Assembly: GCA_938008535.1 (NCBI GenBank)
Contig: CALLKF010000104.1
Location: 1-59,584, forward strand
Length of the DNA stretch: 59,584 nt
DNA from: an uncultured Saprospirales bacterium
GTDB lineage: Bacteria; Bacteroidota; Bacteroidia; Chitinophagales; JADIYW01
Reading direction: 5' to 3'
The notes below the pieces were generated by a model. The model worked only from the letters and a program-made list of their open reading frames with translations, was not told the DNA's origin and ran no database searches. The position numbers and the translations under genes were made by a program. This document shows positions 42,973 to 51,105 of the stretch, piece by piece. The stretch's first letter is position 1. Each line of letters begins with the position of its first letter.

Positions 42973-43803
42973 TTAGTAAGAAATAGTGCTTATTACTATT
43001 TTTTGAGATGATGTGCTTGCCGTTGTGTTTGTTACAGTATCCGTAATTTTTGTTACTCTATTGTTTGCATCAAATTCGTATTGATAATCATGTGTTTCGA
43101 ATCTGCTACCACCAAATGTTGTAATTACTTGTTTAATTAATTTACTGTATAAAACAGTTGACGTTGCGTTTTCTTGTTCCAAAACTTTATAATTAAATAT
43201 TGGTTTAAATGCTAAAGGAATTTCGTTTATACCTTTTTGATATGGTAAATTATTGTGGTAATTAATATCAATACGAACTTCTGCACCAATAGTCGATAAA
43301 TTATTGTTTGTGTATGCAAACTCACCAACTGATTGTGTTGAATTATCTGGTCTAACTTTAGTTATTCTGGTTAATTTTGTTTGATTATTTACAAAATCAA
43401 TTTGATCATTTGAGCTAAAAACTGCTTTAAATGTTTTGTCTGTATTATATGTCAATACTTGACTAACAGTAGTAGAACCTTGTCTTTTAAAAGAAACACT
43501 ATTTGCAGAAACTAACACAGAATCTTCACCATTTCGTGTTATTGAAATATAGTTTTTTAATTTACCTACAGCATCATAGGTATAAAATTCTTTTCTTACA
43601 CTGGAACCATTTTCTGTTGTAATGATGCTTCTTGGTTTTATTGAAACTGCTGGTGATACTGGTGTTACAGGAATACTTGGTGGTGTGTTAACGCTTGGAT
43701 TTGGTGTTGGTGTTACGTTGTTTTCTTTTTTACAAGATGTTGTTGCTGCTGCGAAGATTACTGCAATTATTGCTATCATCATTCTGTTTGTTGTTGTACT
43801 CAT
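42973..43803 (-). CDS. Lipoprotein, paralogue B
   Basis: A 276-residue lipoprotein whose signal NRMMIAIIAVIFAAATTSC is almost identical to paralogue A, including at the DNA level. A proline-rich linker (SIPVTPVSPAVS) follows, then the beta-rich domain with KGINEIPLAFKPIFNYKVLE, YSKLIK and YEFDANNRVTKI. Blocks are shared with A in the same order, so gene duplication is clear although the middle parts have diverged. Function is unknown; a surface or periplasmic location is likely. Confidence 0.75.
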   Translation of the reverse strand: MSTTTNRMMIAIIAVIFAAATTSCKKENNVTPTPNPSVNTPPSIPVTPVSPAVSIKPRSIITTENGSSVRKEFYTYDAVGKLKNYISITRNGEDSVLVSANSVSFKRQGSTTVSQVLTYNTDKTFKAVFSSNDQIDFVNNQTKLTRITKVRPDNSTQSVGEFAYTNNNLSTIGAEVRIDINYHNNLPYQKGINEIPLAFKPIFNYKVLEQENATSTVLYSKLIKQVITTFGGSRFETHDYQYEFDANNRVTKITDTVTNTTASTSSQKIVISTISY

Positions 43804-43855
43804 TGTTTTTAATTTTTTATTGTTTATTAATTTATTTTGATTTTATGCTGATTGA

Positions 43856-44266
43856 TTATTTGCTTGCATACGCTTGCGCAGGTTTTGTGTATTGTGCTGC
43901 ATCTTCAAAAACTAATTGATTGTTTTCTACTGAATATTTTACAGGTGCTGTTTTTTCATTTCCATGCATGATGTAAATTGCATCAGCTTTTACCATCCAG
44001 TTTCCTTTTCCTGTGATCACATATTTTGCATCTTTTTTTACGAAAGAAATGTAAGTTCCGTTTGCATTGAACTGGCAATATTCAGTTTGATTAGATGAAT
44101 AGTTTGCAGATGCTTTTTCCCAAGTGCCAACTAATTTTTTGTCGGTGTGTTTGTAGATAAGGTCGAATTGTTCTGCGCTCATTTTTTTTGTTTTTGCAAA
44201 TGTTGTGCTGAATGCTGTCATTAACACGATGATGATTGCTGCGATTGTTTTGTTTGAATTTTTCAT
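43856..44266 (-). CDS. Small secreted lipocalin-like protein
   Basis: A 136-residue secreted protein with signal peptide 1-24 (AAIIIVLMTAFSTTFAK) and no lipobox. The mature part has KLVGTWEKASANY, then YCQFNANGTYISFVKK and GKGNWMVKADAIYI, the GxW/strand pattern of lipocalin-like small proteins that report or bind small molecules. It is the promoter-proximal gene of the operon 43856-42973-42195. Its leader carries the 22-bp shared element. Ligand and function are unknown. Confidence 0.7.
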   Translation of the reverse strand: MKNSNKTIAAIIIVLMTAFSTTFAKTKKMSAEQFDLIYKHTDKKLVGTWEKASANYSSNQTEYCQFNANGTYISFVKKDAKYVITGKGNWMVKADAIYIMHGNEKTAPVKYSVENNQLVFEDAAQYTKPAQAYASK

Positions 44267-44353
44267 GGTTATTGTTTTTTATTTGTTTTAAATGTTGTTC
44301 TTATTTGATGTTGTAAAATTGCGCCTATTCGCAGCGTTTATCTTCAACGCTTA

Positions 44354-44375
44354 CCACCAAAGAAAAAATTCATGG
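44354..44375 (-). promoter_or_regulatory. 22-bp shared upstream element, copy 3
   Basis: The minus-strand copy runs from CCATG to GGTGG with one C in the T tract. It lies about 88 nt before the ATG at 44266, in the divergent region shared with the lysyl-oxidase gene. Confidence 0.75.
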
Positions 44376-44490
44376 TTTTCCTTAGTTGTTAGTTTATTGC
44401 TTTTGTTTGCTTTTTGTAATACAACAACTTGTTATATAAATCAATCATTTCAAATAGTTTTTTGTATTTTCACAACTATATTATTTTATT

Positions 44491-46902
44491 ATGCTGAGAA
44501 TGTTTTTGTTTCTAATCGTAGTGGTATTTAATACGTTTTCTTCATTACAAGCTGCGTGCGGTTTAAGGCAATCTGAAGTCAAAATATCTATTACACCAGA
44601 TGATTATCCAGGTGAAATATCTTGGAGTCTTCGCGATAATTTTACAAACGCACTGATTGATTCAGGTCGCGCTGTTGGAGACACTATTTGTATTCCATCA
44701 AACCAATGCGTAGTGTTTTCTATTTTTGATTCACAAGGTGATGGCATTTGTTGCGCGTATGGAATTGGTTCTTATTCTGTTTCTTTAAACAACACAATCG
44801 TTGCTTATGGTGGAAATTATGGCTCAAAAGAAACAACTGTATTTAATTGTGCTGCTGGTGTTGCTTGCACAAATCCAAGCATTGCAAGAGAACAAACAAT
44901 GACTGCCTTATTTCCTGATGCCTGGTACACATTTGTTCCAGATACAAGCGGAATTTATGTTATCAGCACTTGCTCATTAAACAACACTTGCGATACTAAA
45001 TTATACGTTTACGATGCTTGCGCTGGAATTAAAATTGATGAAAATAATCCAGGAACTATTTTTTATAATGATGATGCATGTGCAAATGAGCAAAGTGAAA
45101 TTGTAGCAGATCTGATAGCTGGCAAAACATACTACATACGTGTAGGAGACTTCGCAACCAGTTGTGCAAACAAACGAATTACTTGGAAAATTTCTTACAG
45201 TGGTCCAATTAAAGGTTGCATGGATTCTACTTCTTGTAATTATAATCCATTGGCAACTATCGATACAGGTGGTTGTGTTTATGGACCAAGTCCATTGTGT
45301 CCTGCACCAGATTTAGAAGTGGTTCAATCTGAATTAGAAGCAACGATGGCTATTGATAATTTGACTGTAACTGCCAATAATTGCTACATTGGTGAAGGTT
45401 GTCTAACTGGTTATGGAACACGAAGATTAATTCGATTTTCTACACACATTAAAAACATAGGTAATCAAGATTATTTTATTGGATCACCAGATGCTTCGCC
45501 AGATCAATTTGTTTATGATGAATGTCATGGTCATTATCATTATAAAGGTTATGCAGAATATATTTTGTACAATCAAAATTATCAACCACTTCAATCTGGA
45601 TTTAAAAATGGTTTTTGTGTCTTAGATTTAGAATGCGATGGTGGTGGAAGCGCGAAATATGGTTGTGGAAATATGGGTATTTCTGCTGGTTGTGGTGATA
45701 TTTATAGTTCAGATTTAGATTGTCAATGGATTGATATTACTGACATTGATACTGGAAAATATACGTTTGTAATCAGAGTAAATTGGGATCGTTCGCCAGA
45801 TAAATTAGGTCATCACGAAAGTCGTTACGATAATAATCAGGCAATGGTTTGTCTGCATATTTATTTAGATAATACAGGAAAAAAAATCTTTGATATTCTT
45901 CCTGATTGTGCTGCATTTAGAGATTGTGCTGGTGATATCTTTGGTAGTGCGTTGCTCGATTGTAGTAATATTTGCAATGGTTCTTCAGTTCTTGGTGATG
46001 TAAATAGTAATCATGCTGCAGATTCTTTGGATGTCACTTCATATCTTAATGGATTAAAAGAAGATGCACTTACATATCGTTCTTGTATTGATTTAAATGG
46101 TGATGATTTCATTACCGTTACAGATGCAGTTAGATTAAATGGATGCTTGCTTCAAAATACAGGTATACATACACATACAGGAAACTATCAGAATACACAT
46201 AAGCACTGCGAGTTTCCTTTTAATATTTACAATCCATTTGACAGCAGTATTTTTAGCATTGCAAATGTTAACTGGAATCAAAAATATATAGACTTAAATG
46301 TGCTAAATCCATCAGCATTATTATTAGCATACGAATTTAAAATGCATGGACTTGTTATTGACTCCGTTGTAAATACTATTAATGGTATTTATAAACCTGA
46401 TATTCGCTGGTCAAATACAGGTCACATTGTTTGCGCATCGTTAAATGAAAACTCTTTATTCAGACAAACCATTCCAAAGAATTTTCTGCGCATTTATTAT
46501 AGGAATCTTACAGATACCATTATTTATATCGATACCATTATTGCTGTAGTCAATTCAAATTATGAAGAAATAAAAGGTAAAATTGGCGGCACTTTCTTTA
46601 AAGAACCTCACGACACCTTAATTATTACTGGTTTGTCGCATGCAATTTCCAGCGAATTGGTGATGGTTCCAAATCCTACAACAGGTTTGTTTACGATTAA
46701 CTTTAGCGATTTTTCTTCTATGCAAAATATACCTATTTTTATTACAGATGTCTTAGGAAAAAAAATACAGCCAACTTTTTATTACGAATCAAACAATCGG
46801 GCAACTATTAATCTTTCTGGACATGCAGCTGGAATATATATCTTGCAAATTATAAAAGGAAACAAAAATTTCAGTAAGCAAATTATATTGGTTGATAAAT
46901 AA
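44491..46902 (+). CDS. Secreted lysyl-oxidase-domain protein with dockerin and T9SS tail
   Basis: An 803-residue secreted protein. Order: signal peptide 1-21; beta-sandwich 22-120; PPC-like domain 125-240; a short Cys-rich GCMDSTSCNYNP motif (242-253); a lysyl oxidase domain 270-460; a dockerin-like pair of calcium loops (DVNSNHAADSLD 503-514 and DLNGDDFITVTD 534-545); a beta domain 560-690; and a type A T9SS sorting tail (VPNPTTGLF onward). The LOX site is complete: copper ligands H346, H348, H350 in CHGHYH, cofactor-forming K372 and Y405, and conserved cysteines 376, 382, 401, 411. Family enzymes oxidise lysine side chains to aldehydes and cross-link proteins. Export through type IX secretion implies action at the surface. 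Confidence 0.88.
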   Translation: MLRMFLFLIVVVFNTFSSLQAACGLRQSEVKISITPDDYPGEISWSLRDNFTNALIDSGRAVGDTICIPSNQCVVFSIFDSQGDGICCAYGIGSYSVSLNNTIVAYGGNYGSKETTVFNCAAGVACTNPSIAREQTMTALFPDAWYTFVPDTSGIYVISTCSLNNTCDTKLYVYDACAGIKIDENNPGTIFYNDDACANEQSEIVADLIAGKTYYIRVGDFATSCANKRITWKISYSGPIKGCMDSTSCNYNPLATIDTGGCVYGPSPLCPAPDLEVVQSELEATMAIDNLTVTANNCYIGEGCLTGYGTRRLIRFSTHIKNIGNQDYFIGSPDASPDQFVYDECHGHYHYKGYAEYILYNQNYQPLQSGFKNGFCVLDLECDGGGSAKYGCGNMGISAGCGDIYSSDLDCQWIDITDIDTGKYTFVIRVNWDRSPDKLGHHESRYDNNQAMVCLHIYLDNTGKKIFDILPDCAAFRDCAGDIFGSALLDCSNICNGSSVLGDVNSNHAADSLDVTSYLNGLKEDALTYRSCIDLNGDDFITVTDAVRLNGCLLQNTGIHTHTGNYQNTHKHCEFPFNIYNPFDSSIFSIANVNWNQKYIDLNVLNPSALLLAYEFKMHGLVIDSVVNTINGIYKPDIRWSNTGHIVCASLNENSLFRQTIPKNFLRIYYRNLTDTIIYIDTIIAVVNSNYEEIKGKIGGTFFKEPHDTLIITGLSHAISSELVMVPNPTTGLFTINFSDFSSMQNIPIFITDVLGKKIQPTFYYESNNRATINLSGHAAGIYILQIIKGNKNFSKQIILVDK

Positions 46903-46955
46903 TTTTTTGCATGAAACCAACATGAAATACATTCATTTGGTTGAATAATGTGTAA

Positions 46956-46963
46956 TATATTTG
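46956..46963 (+). promoter_or_regulatory. -7 promoter box of the second ECF unit
   Basis: TATATTTG fits TAnnTTTG and lies 38 nt before the TTG start at 47002, with TTTG 16 nt upstream. Confidence 0.5.
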
Positions 46964-47001
46964 CACTTTTATCGACTCATAAATTAGCATTTTTTTAAAT
47001 T

Positions 47002-47478
47002 TTGGAGCAACTGTTTTTACAAACCATTAATGAACATCAGCGCATCTTACATAAAGTGTGCCGTATGTACACGTCTAATCAAGACGATCATAATGATTTG
47101 TTTCAGGAAATGATTCTGCAATTATGGAAAGCATTTCCATCGTTCAGAAACGAAGCAAAAATTACAACGTTTATGTATAGAATTGCATTGAACACGGCAA
47201 TTTCTGGTATTCGTAAAAAGAAAATAAAAACAACAGAACTCGAATCCATTTCATTTCAGATTAAAGAAAATATCGAAGAAAATTTTAATGATGAATTGAA
47301 ATTATTATACGCATCTATTGAGCAATTATCTGATGTAGAAAAATCAATTGTGTTATTATTTTTAGAAGACAAACCTTATGACGAAATAGCGGAAATTACT
47401 GGTATTTCAGCCAATTATGTAGCCGTAAAAATGAATCGAATTAAAGAAAAATTAAGAAAACTATTAAATGTAAAATAA
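47002..47478 (+). CDS. ECF-type sigma factor (second copy)
   Basis: A 158-residue ECF sigma factor. Region 2: SNQDDHNDLFQEMILQLW; region 4: KPYDEIAEITGISANYVAVKM, which ends with the helix-turn-helix recognition helix. It starts with TTG; no ATG lies in frame before region 2. Its stop overlaps the next gene (TAATG), so both are translated together. The adjacent membrane protein is the likely regulator. It differs from the sigma factor at 27117, so it is not a recent duplicate. Confidence 0.88.
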   Translation: MEQLFLQTINEHQRILHKVCRMYTSNQDDHNDLFQEMILQLWKAFPSFRNEAKITTFMYRIALNTAISGIRKKKIKTTELESISFQIKENIEENFNDELKLLYASIEQLSDVEKSIVLLFLEDKPYDEIAEITGISANYVAVKMNRIKEKLRKLLNVK

Positions 47479-48116
47479 TGGTAGAATTAGAAAACTTGAA
47501 AGATATTTGGAAGCAACAAATACAACCAACTATCGACAAGCAAAACATCGAAAAACAAGAAATTGAACGCTTATTAAAAGGTCGATCTACTTCTATTTTA
47601 GAAAAGTTGAAACGAAATTTATTACTTGAAATTGCTATGTTTGTTGTGTGTTTACTCTTGGTTGCAGCTGTTCCATTTTATTTTAATTCAACACCAGTAA
47701 CTATTTTATTTATAGCAGCATTGGTTTTTATTTTTATTCCATATCTATTTTATTACATCAAAAAATACAATGAATTAAATAAGTTTTCCATTTTTCATAA
47801 CAATATAAAAACAAGCTTACAATCGTTGATTTTACAATTAGAAAAATTCTTAAAAATTTATTTTTATGGAAGTTTAATTTTAGCACCATTCTCTGTTTTC
47901 ATTTCTGCTTTAGCATGTTTATATGAAATGAAAGCACTTGGTTATTTATTATATTTCGATGAATTTAGCAAACCAACCTTGGCCATTATTTTGTCTTTTG
48001 CATTGGTATTTACATTGTTGTCTTATCCAATTTTAAAATGGTATTTACGAAAACTCTACGGACAACACATAGAAACATTGAAAGCATATTTAAAAGAACT
48101 GGAAGAAGTTGAGTAG
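47478..48116 (+). CDS. Predicted anti-sigma membrane protein
   Basis: A 212-residue membrane protein whose cytosolic N-terminus (LENLKDIWKQQIQPTIDKQN) precedes about four hydrophobic helices (residues 56-72, 74-92, 130-150, 162-182). It lacks a cysteine zinc motif. It overlaps the sigma gene by one base (TAATG) and is thus coupled to it, which is the usual anti-sigma arrangement. The N-terminal helix would contact the sigma factor; this is an inference from gene order. Confidence 0.65.
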   Translation: MVELENLKDIWKQQIQPTIDKQNIEKQEIERLLKGRSTSILEKLKRNLLLEIAMFVVCLLLVAAVPFYFNSTPVTILFIAALVFIFIPYLFYYIKKYNELNKFSIFHNNIKTSLQSLILQLEKFLKIYFYGSLILAPFSVFISALACLYEMKALGYLLYFDEFSKPTLAIILSFALVFTLLSYPILKWYLRKLYGQHIETLKAYLKELEEVE

Positions 48117-48165
48117 TTGAAAGTTCACAGTTTTACAGTTGACAGTGAACCGTGAACTGATAACC
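48115..48165. repeat. Heptamer-like array with hairpin
   Basis: Mostly 7-bp units such as AGTTGAA, AGTTCAC, AGTTGAC, AGTGAAC, CGTGAAC; GTTCAC (48123-48128) pairs with GTGAAC (48145-48150). It lies between convergent genes and may act as a terminator, although no T run is obvious. Confidence 0.55.
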
Positions 48166-48169
48166 AACA

Positions 48170-49108
48170 TCATTTCCATTCAACCACCACACCACGTTTT
48201 TTATTCTGTAATTCTTCTGGTATATTTTTCAGAATTTGTTTTTTTAATACTTGAATAAATTTCTTTTTAACAATACTTCTAGCATATACTATACTTATTT
48301 CTCGCAAGGGTTTTGGTTTCTTAAACGTGGCAATATTATTGAATTGTTTGGTCGATAATTCTAGTGCGGCCAATTCTGGCAACAGCGTAAAACCACCTTC
48401 TGTTTCCACCATTTTTTTCAGCGTTTCAATTGAACCCGTTTCGTATTTTAATTGTTGATTTATTTTTTGCTCTTTCGTACACAAATTTATAATCTGATTT
48501 CTAAAACAATTGCCTTGTGAAAGCATCCAAACATCATCGCGCAAAATATCGTTTGCATCTAGATTTTTTTTCTTTGTTAATGGATGATTTGCCTGTGCAT
48601 ACACCATAATTTCTTCGTAATACAATGGCTCTTCAGTTAAATTATTTTCGTGCAATGGCGTTGCTAAAATTCCAACATCAATTTCATCTTTATTCAATTT
48701 CTGAATAATATCTTCAGTTTTCAGTTCTTGAATAATGAGTTTGATGCCTTTATATTTTTTTATAAAATCTCCTAAAAAATAAGGCAATAAATACGGTGCA
48801 ATCGTAGGTATAATTCCAATGGATAAACTACCTTCAAAACTATCATCAAAACTCTTTGAAATAGTTTCTAATTTTTTGGCTTCACGCAAAATAATACGCG
48901 CTTGTTCAATTAAAGCAGCACCAGCTTCTGTTGGTAGTATTGGTTGTTTGCTTCTGTCAAAAATGATTATTTTTAATTCTTCTTCTAATTTTTTTAATTG
49001 CATCGATAAAGTTGGCTGCGTCACCAAACATGCATCGGCAGCTTTTGCAAAATGACGGTAATTGTCAATAGCTAAAAGATATTCTAATTGTGTGAGTGAA
49101 ATATTCAT
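48170..49108 (-). CDS. oxyR: Hydrogen peroxide-inducible regulator OxyR
   Basis: A 312-residue LysR-type regulator: an N-terminal helix-turn-helix (NISLTQLEYLLAIDNYRHFA, with VTQPTLSMQLKKLE), a linker helix, then a two-lobed effector domain. The redox cysteines C201 and C210 in GNCFRNQIINLC match E. coli C199 and C208 in spacing (nine residues), so the peroxide-sensing disulfide should form. It is divergent from dps, with peroxide-defence genes next to it, so autoregulation and activation of dps are likely. The intervening 89 bp must hold the operator, but I cannot define it by eye. Confidence 0.92.
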   Translation of the reverse strand: MNISLTQLEYLLAIDNYRHFAKAADACLVTQPTLSMQLKKLEEELKIIIFDRSKQPILPTEAGAALIEQARIILREAKKLETISKSFDDSFEGSLSIGIIPTIAPYLLPYFLGDFIKKYKGIKLIIQELKTEDIIQKLNKDEIDVGILATPLHENNLTEEPLYYEEIMVYAQANHPLTKKKNLDANDILRDDVWMLSQGNCFRNQIINLCTKEQKINQQLKYETGSIETLKKMVETEGGFTLLPELAALELSTKQFNNIATFKKPKPLREISIVYARSIVKKKFIQVLKKQILKNIPEELQNKKRGVVVEWK

Positions 49109-49197
49109 GTATCAGTTTTTCTTATTGAATTATAAAATTAATCAATTTTTATTATTAAACAAATTCACCATCTTTGTATCATCAAATAAATAAGAAA

Positions 49198-49683
49198 ATG
49201 AGCAAAACAAAAAATAACACACAAATCGGCTTAGATAGCAAACAATCTGAAGCATTAGCAACTGAACTAAATGCGTTATTGGCAAACTTTCAATTGTATT
49301 ATCAAAACACACGTGGTTTACATTGGAACATAAATGGAAAACATTTTTTTGAACTACATGTAAAATTTGAAGAAATCTATACCGATGCGCAATTAAAAAT
49401 AGATTTGATTGCAGAACGAATTTTAACGCTTGGCTTCACACCATTGCATACGTTTTCTGATTATCTAAAACTTTCAAAAATTAAAGAAGGAAAAAATATC
49501 AGCGATGCAAAAACTGGCGTTGAGTTAATTGTAAGTAGTTTGCAAACTATTATTTTATTAGAAAGAGCCATTCTGAAAACAGCAGATAAACTCAATGACG
49601 AAGGAACCAATACAATGCTCACGGATTTCATTACACAACAAGAAAAAGAAATTTGGATGTATTCTGCTTGGTTGAAACATTAA
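49198..49683 (+). CDS. dps: Dps-family ferritin-like protein
   Basis: A 161-residue DNA-protection protein that assembles into a 12-mer and mineralises iron with peroxide. The ferroxidase ligands at the dimer interface are visible: H42 (LHWNI), H54 (FELHVKF), D69 and E73 (KIDLIAERI). The N-terminus MSKTKNNTQ is lysine-containing as in DNA-binding Dps proteins. The start is ATG 49198; the TTG at 49174 adds no conserved residues. The CATCTTTG box at 49169 may be its promoter. It is divergent from oxyR. Confidence 0.93.
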   Translation: MSKTKNNTQIGLDSKQSEALATELNALLANFQLYYQNTRGLHWNINGKHFFELHVKFEEIYTDAQLKIDLIAERILTLGFTPLHTFSDYLKLSKIKEGKNISDAKTGVELIVSSLQTIILLERAILKTADKLNDEGTNTMLTDFITQQEKEIWMYSAWLKH

Positions 49684-49740
49684 TAGATTTTACTTATCAT
49701 ATTATAAATAACAATCGATTTTATTTATTAGAATATTTCG

Positions 49741-49748
49741 TAAATTTG
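49741..49748 (+). promoter_or_regulatory. -7 promoter box of the peroxiredoxin gene
   Basis: TAAATTTG fits TAnnTTTG, 41 nt upstream of the ATG at 49790, so this gene has an ordinary leader. Confidence 0.5.
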
Positions 49749-49789
49749 CATATTAATTATTATTCATCACTTTAAAAAAATAAACAAAA

Positions 49790-50335
49790 ATGGCTTTATT
49801 ATCAGTAGGACAAAAGTTTCCTTCATTCGACAAAAAATCAGTAGTAAGTGTAGAGAAAGGTAAAGAATTTCAAAACTTAACAAACGATGTGCATCAAAAA
49901 GATGGCAAATGGATGGTTATCTATTTTTGGCCAAAAGATTTTACATTTGTTTGTCCAACAGAAATTATTGAATTCGACAGCGCAAACGGTGATTTCAAAG
50001 ACCGCGATGCAGTTTTGATTGGTGCTTCAACTGATTCAGAATTTGTACATTTAGGTTGGAGAACAGCGCACGAAGGTTTAAACAAAATTAACCATCCAAT
50101 GTTGGCTGACACATCAAAATCATTATCACGCGAATTAGGCATTTTAACGGAAGGCGAAGAAGTTTGCTACAGAGCAACATTCATCGTTGATCCACAAGGA
50201 ATTATTCGTTTTGTTTCTGTAAACGATTTATCAGTTGGAAGAAACGTAAAAGAAGTAATTCGTGTTCTAGACGCATTACAAACTGACGAATTGTGCCCTT
50301 GCAACTGGCAAAAAGGCGAAGCAACACTATCGTAG
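49790..50335 (+). CDS. 2-Cys peroxiredoxin (AhpC-like)
   Basis: A 181-residue thioredoxin-fold peroxidase. The peroxidatic cysteine C55 is in FTFVCPTEI, and C169 and C171 in DELCPCNW can act as resolving cysteines. The short C-terminal tail and motif sequence are typical of the AhpC group. It reduces hydrogen peroxide and alkyl hydroperoxides, drawing electrons via the AhpD-like protein encoded next to it; no AhpF is present. Heptamer arrays follow the stop codon at once, one of them folding as a terminator. Confidence 0.93.
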   Translation: MALLSVGQKFPSFDKKSVVSVEKGKEFQNLTNDVHQKDGKWMVIYFWPKDFTFVCPTEIIEFDSANGDFKDRDAVLIGASTDSEFVHLGWRTAHEGLNKINHPMLADTSKSLSRELGILTEGEEVCYRATFIVDPQGIIRFVSVNDLSVGRNVKEVIRVLDALQTDELCPCNWQKGEATLS

Positions 50336-50336
50336 T

Positions 50337-50386
50337 TATAAGTAAAAAGTAGTAAGTGATAAGTTTTTATCACTTACTCTTTTTTT
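50337..50386 (+). terminator. Heptamer array folded as a terminator
   Basis: Period-7 units (TATAAGT, AAAAAGT, AGTAAGT, GATAAGT, then inverse) build a perfect 12-bp stem AGTAAGTGATAA / TTATCACTTACT (50351-50378) with loop GTTT, followed by a T run. It ends the peroxiredoxin transcript. Confidence 0.85.
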
Positions 50387-50388
50387 TG

Positions 50389-50423
50389 CTTATCACATAT
50401 TACTCATCACTTATCACTAACAA
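50389..50423. repeat. Heptamer array before the AhpD gene
   Basis: CTTATCA, CATATTA, CTCATCA, CTTATCA and CTAACAA abut the ATG at 50425. The upstream reading frame that starts at 50356 simply translates this array. Confidence 0.8.
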
Positions 50424-50424
50424 C

Positions 50425-51000
50425 ATGCACGAAACTATACAAGAACTTTTAGCTGACTTAGGAATTGATTCTACGTATTCCAATCCGACTTTGCAACACT
50501 TAGCAACTGCTGACAGCAAATATTTGCGCGATTTGAAACTGAATGTAAAAGCGGTTTTGACTTCAGAAAATTTAAGTTTGAAAGAAACGCATTTGTTGGC
50601 ATTAGCGATTGCATCTAACAACAATAAAGAAATTTTAGTGAATGCGTTTGCTGCGAAAGCAAAAGCAAATGAAGCCACAGATGCCGAAATTGCGGATGCA
50701 CAAGCATGTGCTTCGTTGTTGGCAGCAAATAATGTTTTTTATCGTTTTCGTCATTTTGTAGATAAAGAAGTATATAACAATGCGCCTGCAAAATTGCGCA
50801 TGAACATTATGATGAGTCCTGTTTTAGGAAAAGAATTTTTTGAATTAGTAAGTTTAGCAGTAAGTGCAGTAAACGGTTGCGAAATGTGCGTGAAAAGCCA
50901 CGAACAATCGGTGTTGCACGCTGGCGGAACCGAAAACCGAATTTGGGATGCTATCCGAATTGCAAGTATTATCACTAGTTTAGGAAAGATTATCTACTAA
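50425..51000 (+). CDS. AhpD-like alkylhydroperoxidase
   Basis: A 191-residue helical protein of the carboxymuconolactone decarboxylase/AhpD family. The redox motif C152-x-x-C155 with H159 (NGCEMCVKSHE) is intact. It is the likely electron donor to the peroxiredoxin encoded just upstream, since no AhpF-type reductase is nearby. The ATG at 50425 follows a heptamer array; the N-terminal extension MISFYHLL... of a longer frame is repeat-derived and can be ignored. The gene ends at a stem-loop terminator. Confidence 0.9.
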   Translation: MHETIQELLADLGIDSTYSNPTLQHLATADSKYLRDLKLNVKAVLTSENLSLKETHLLALAIASNNNKEILVNAFAAKAKANEATDAEIADAQACASLLAANNVFYRFRHFVDKEVYNNAPAKLRMNIMMSPVLGKEFFELVSLAVSAVNGCEMCVKSHEQSVLHAGGTENRIWDAIRIASIITSLGKIIY

Positions 51001-51034
51001 TCTTAATAACGATTTCAGTCCTGAAACATAATCG

Positions 51035-51065
51035 AAGCCGTTTGCAAAAGCAGGCGGCTTTTTTC
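51035..51065 (+). terminator. Terminator of the AhpD gene
   Basis: AAGCCG pairs with CGGCTT, with an internal loop and GC-AAAA-GC at the tip, followed by six T residues. Confidence 0.85.
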
Positions 51066-51105
51066 GTTTCTATAATTTTTGTATCTTGTTTTATAAAACT
51101 ATACT

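Noticed and set aside
50356..50424. N-terminal extension of the AhpD-like protein
   Set aside because: The extra 23 residues translate a heptamer array and its terminator, and the family start fits ATG 50425.
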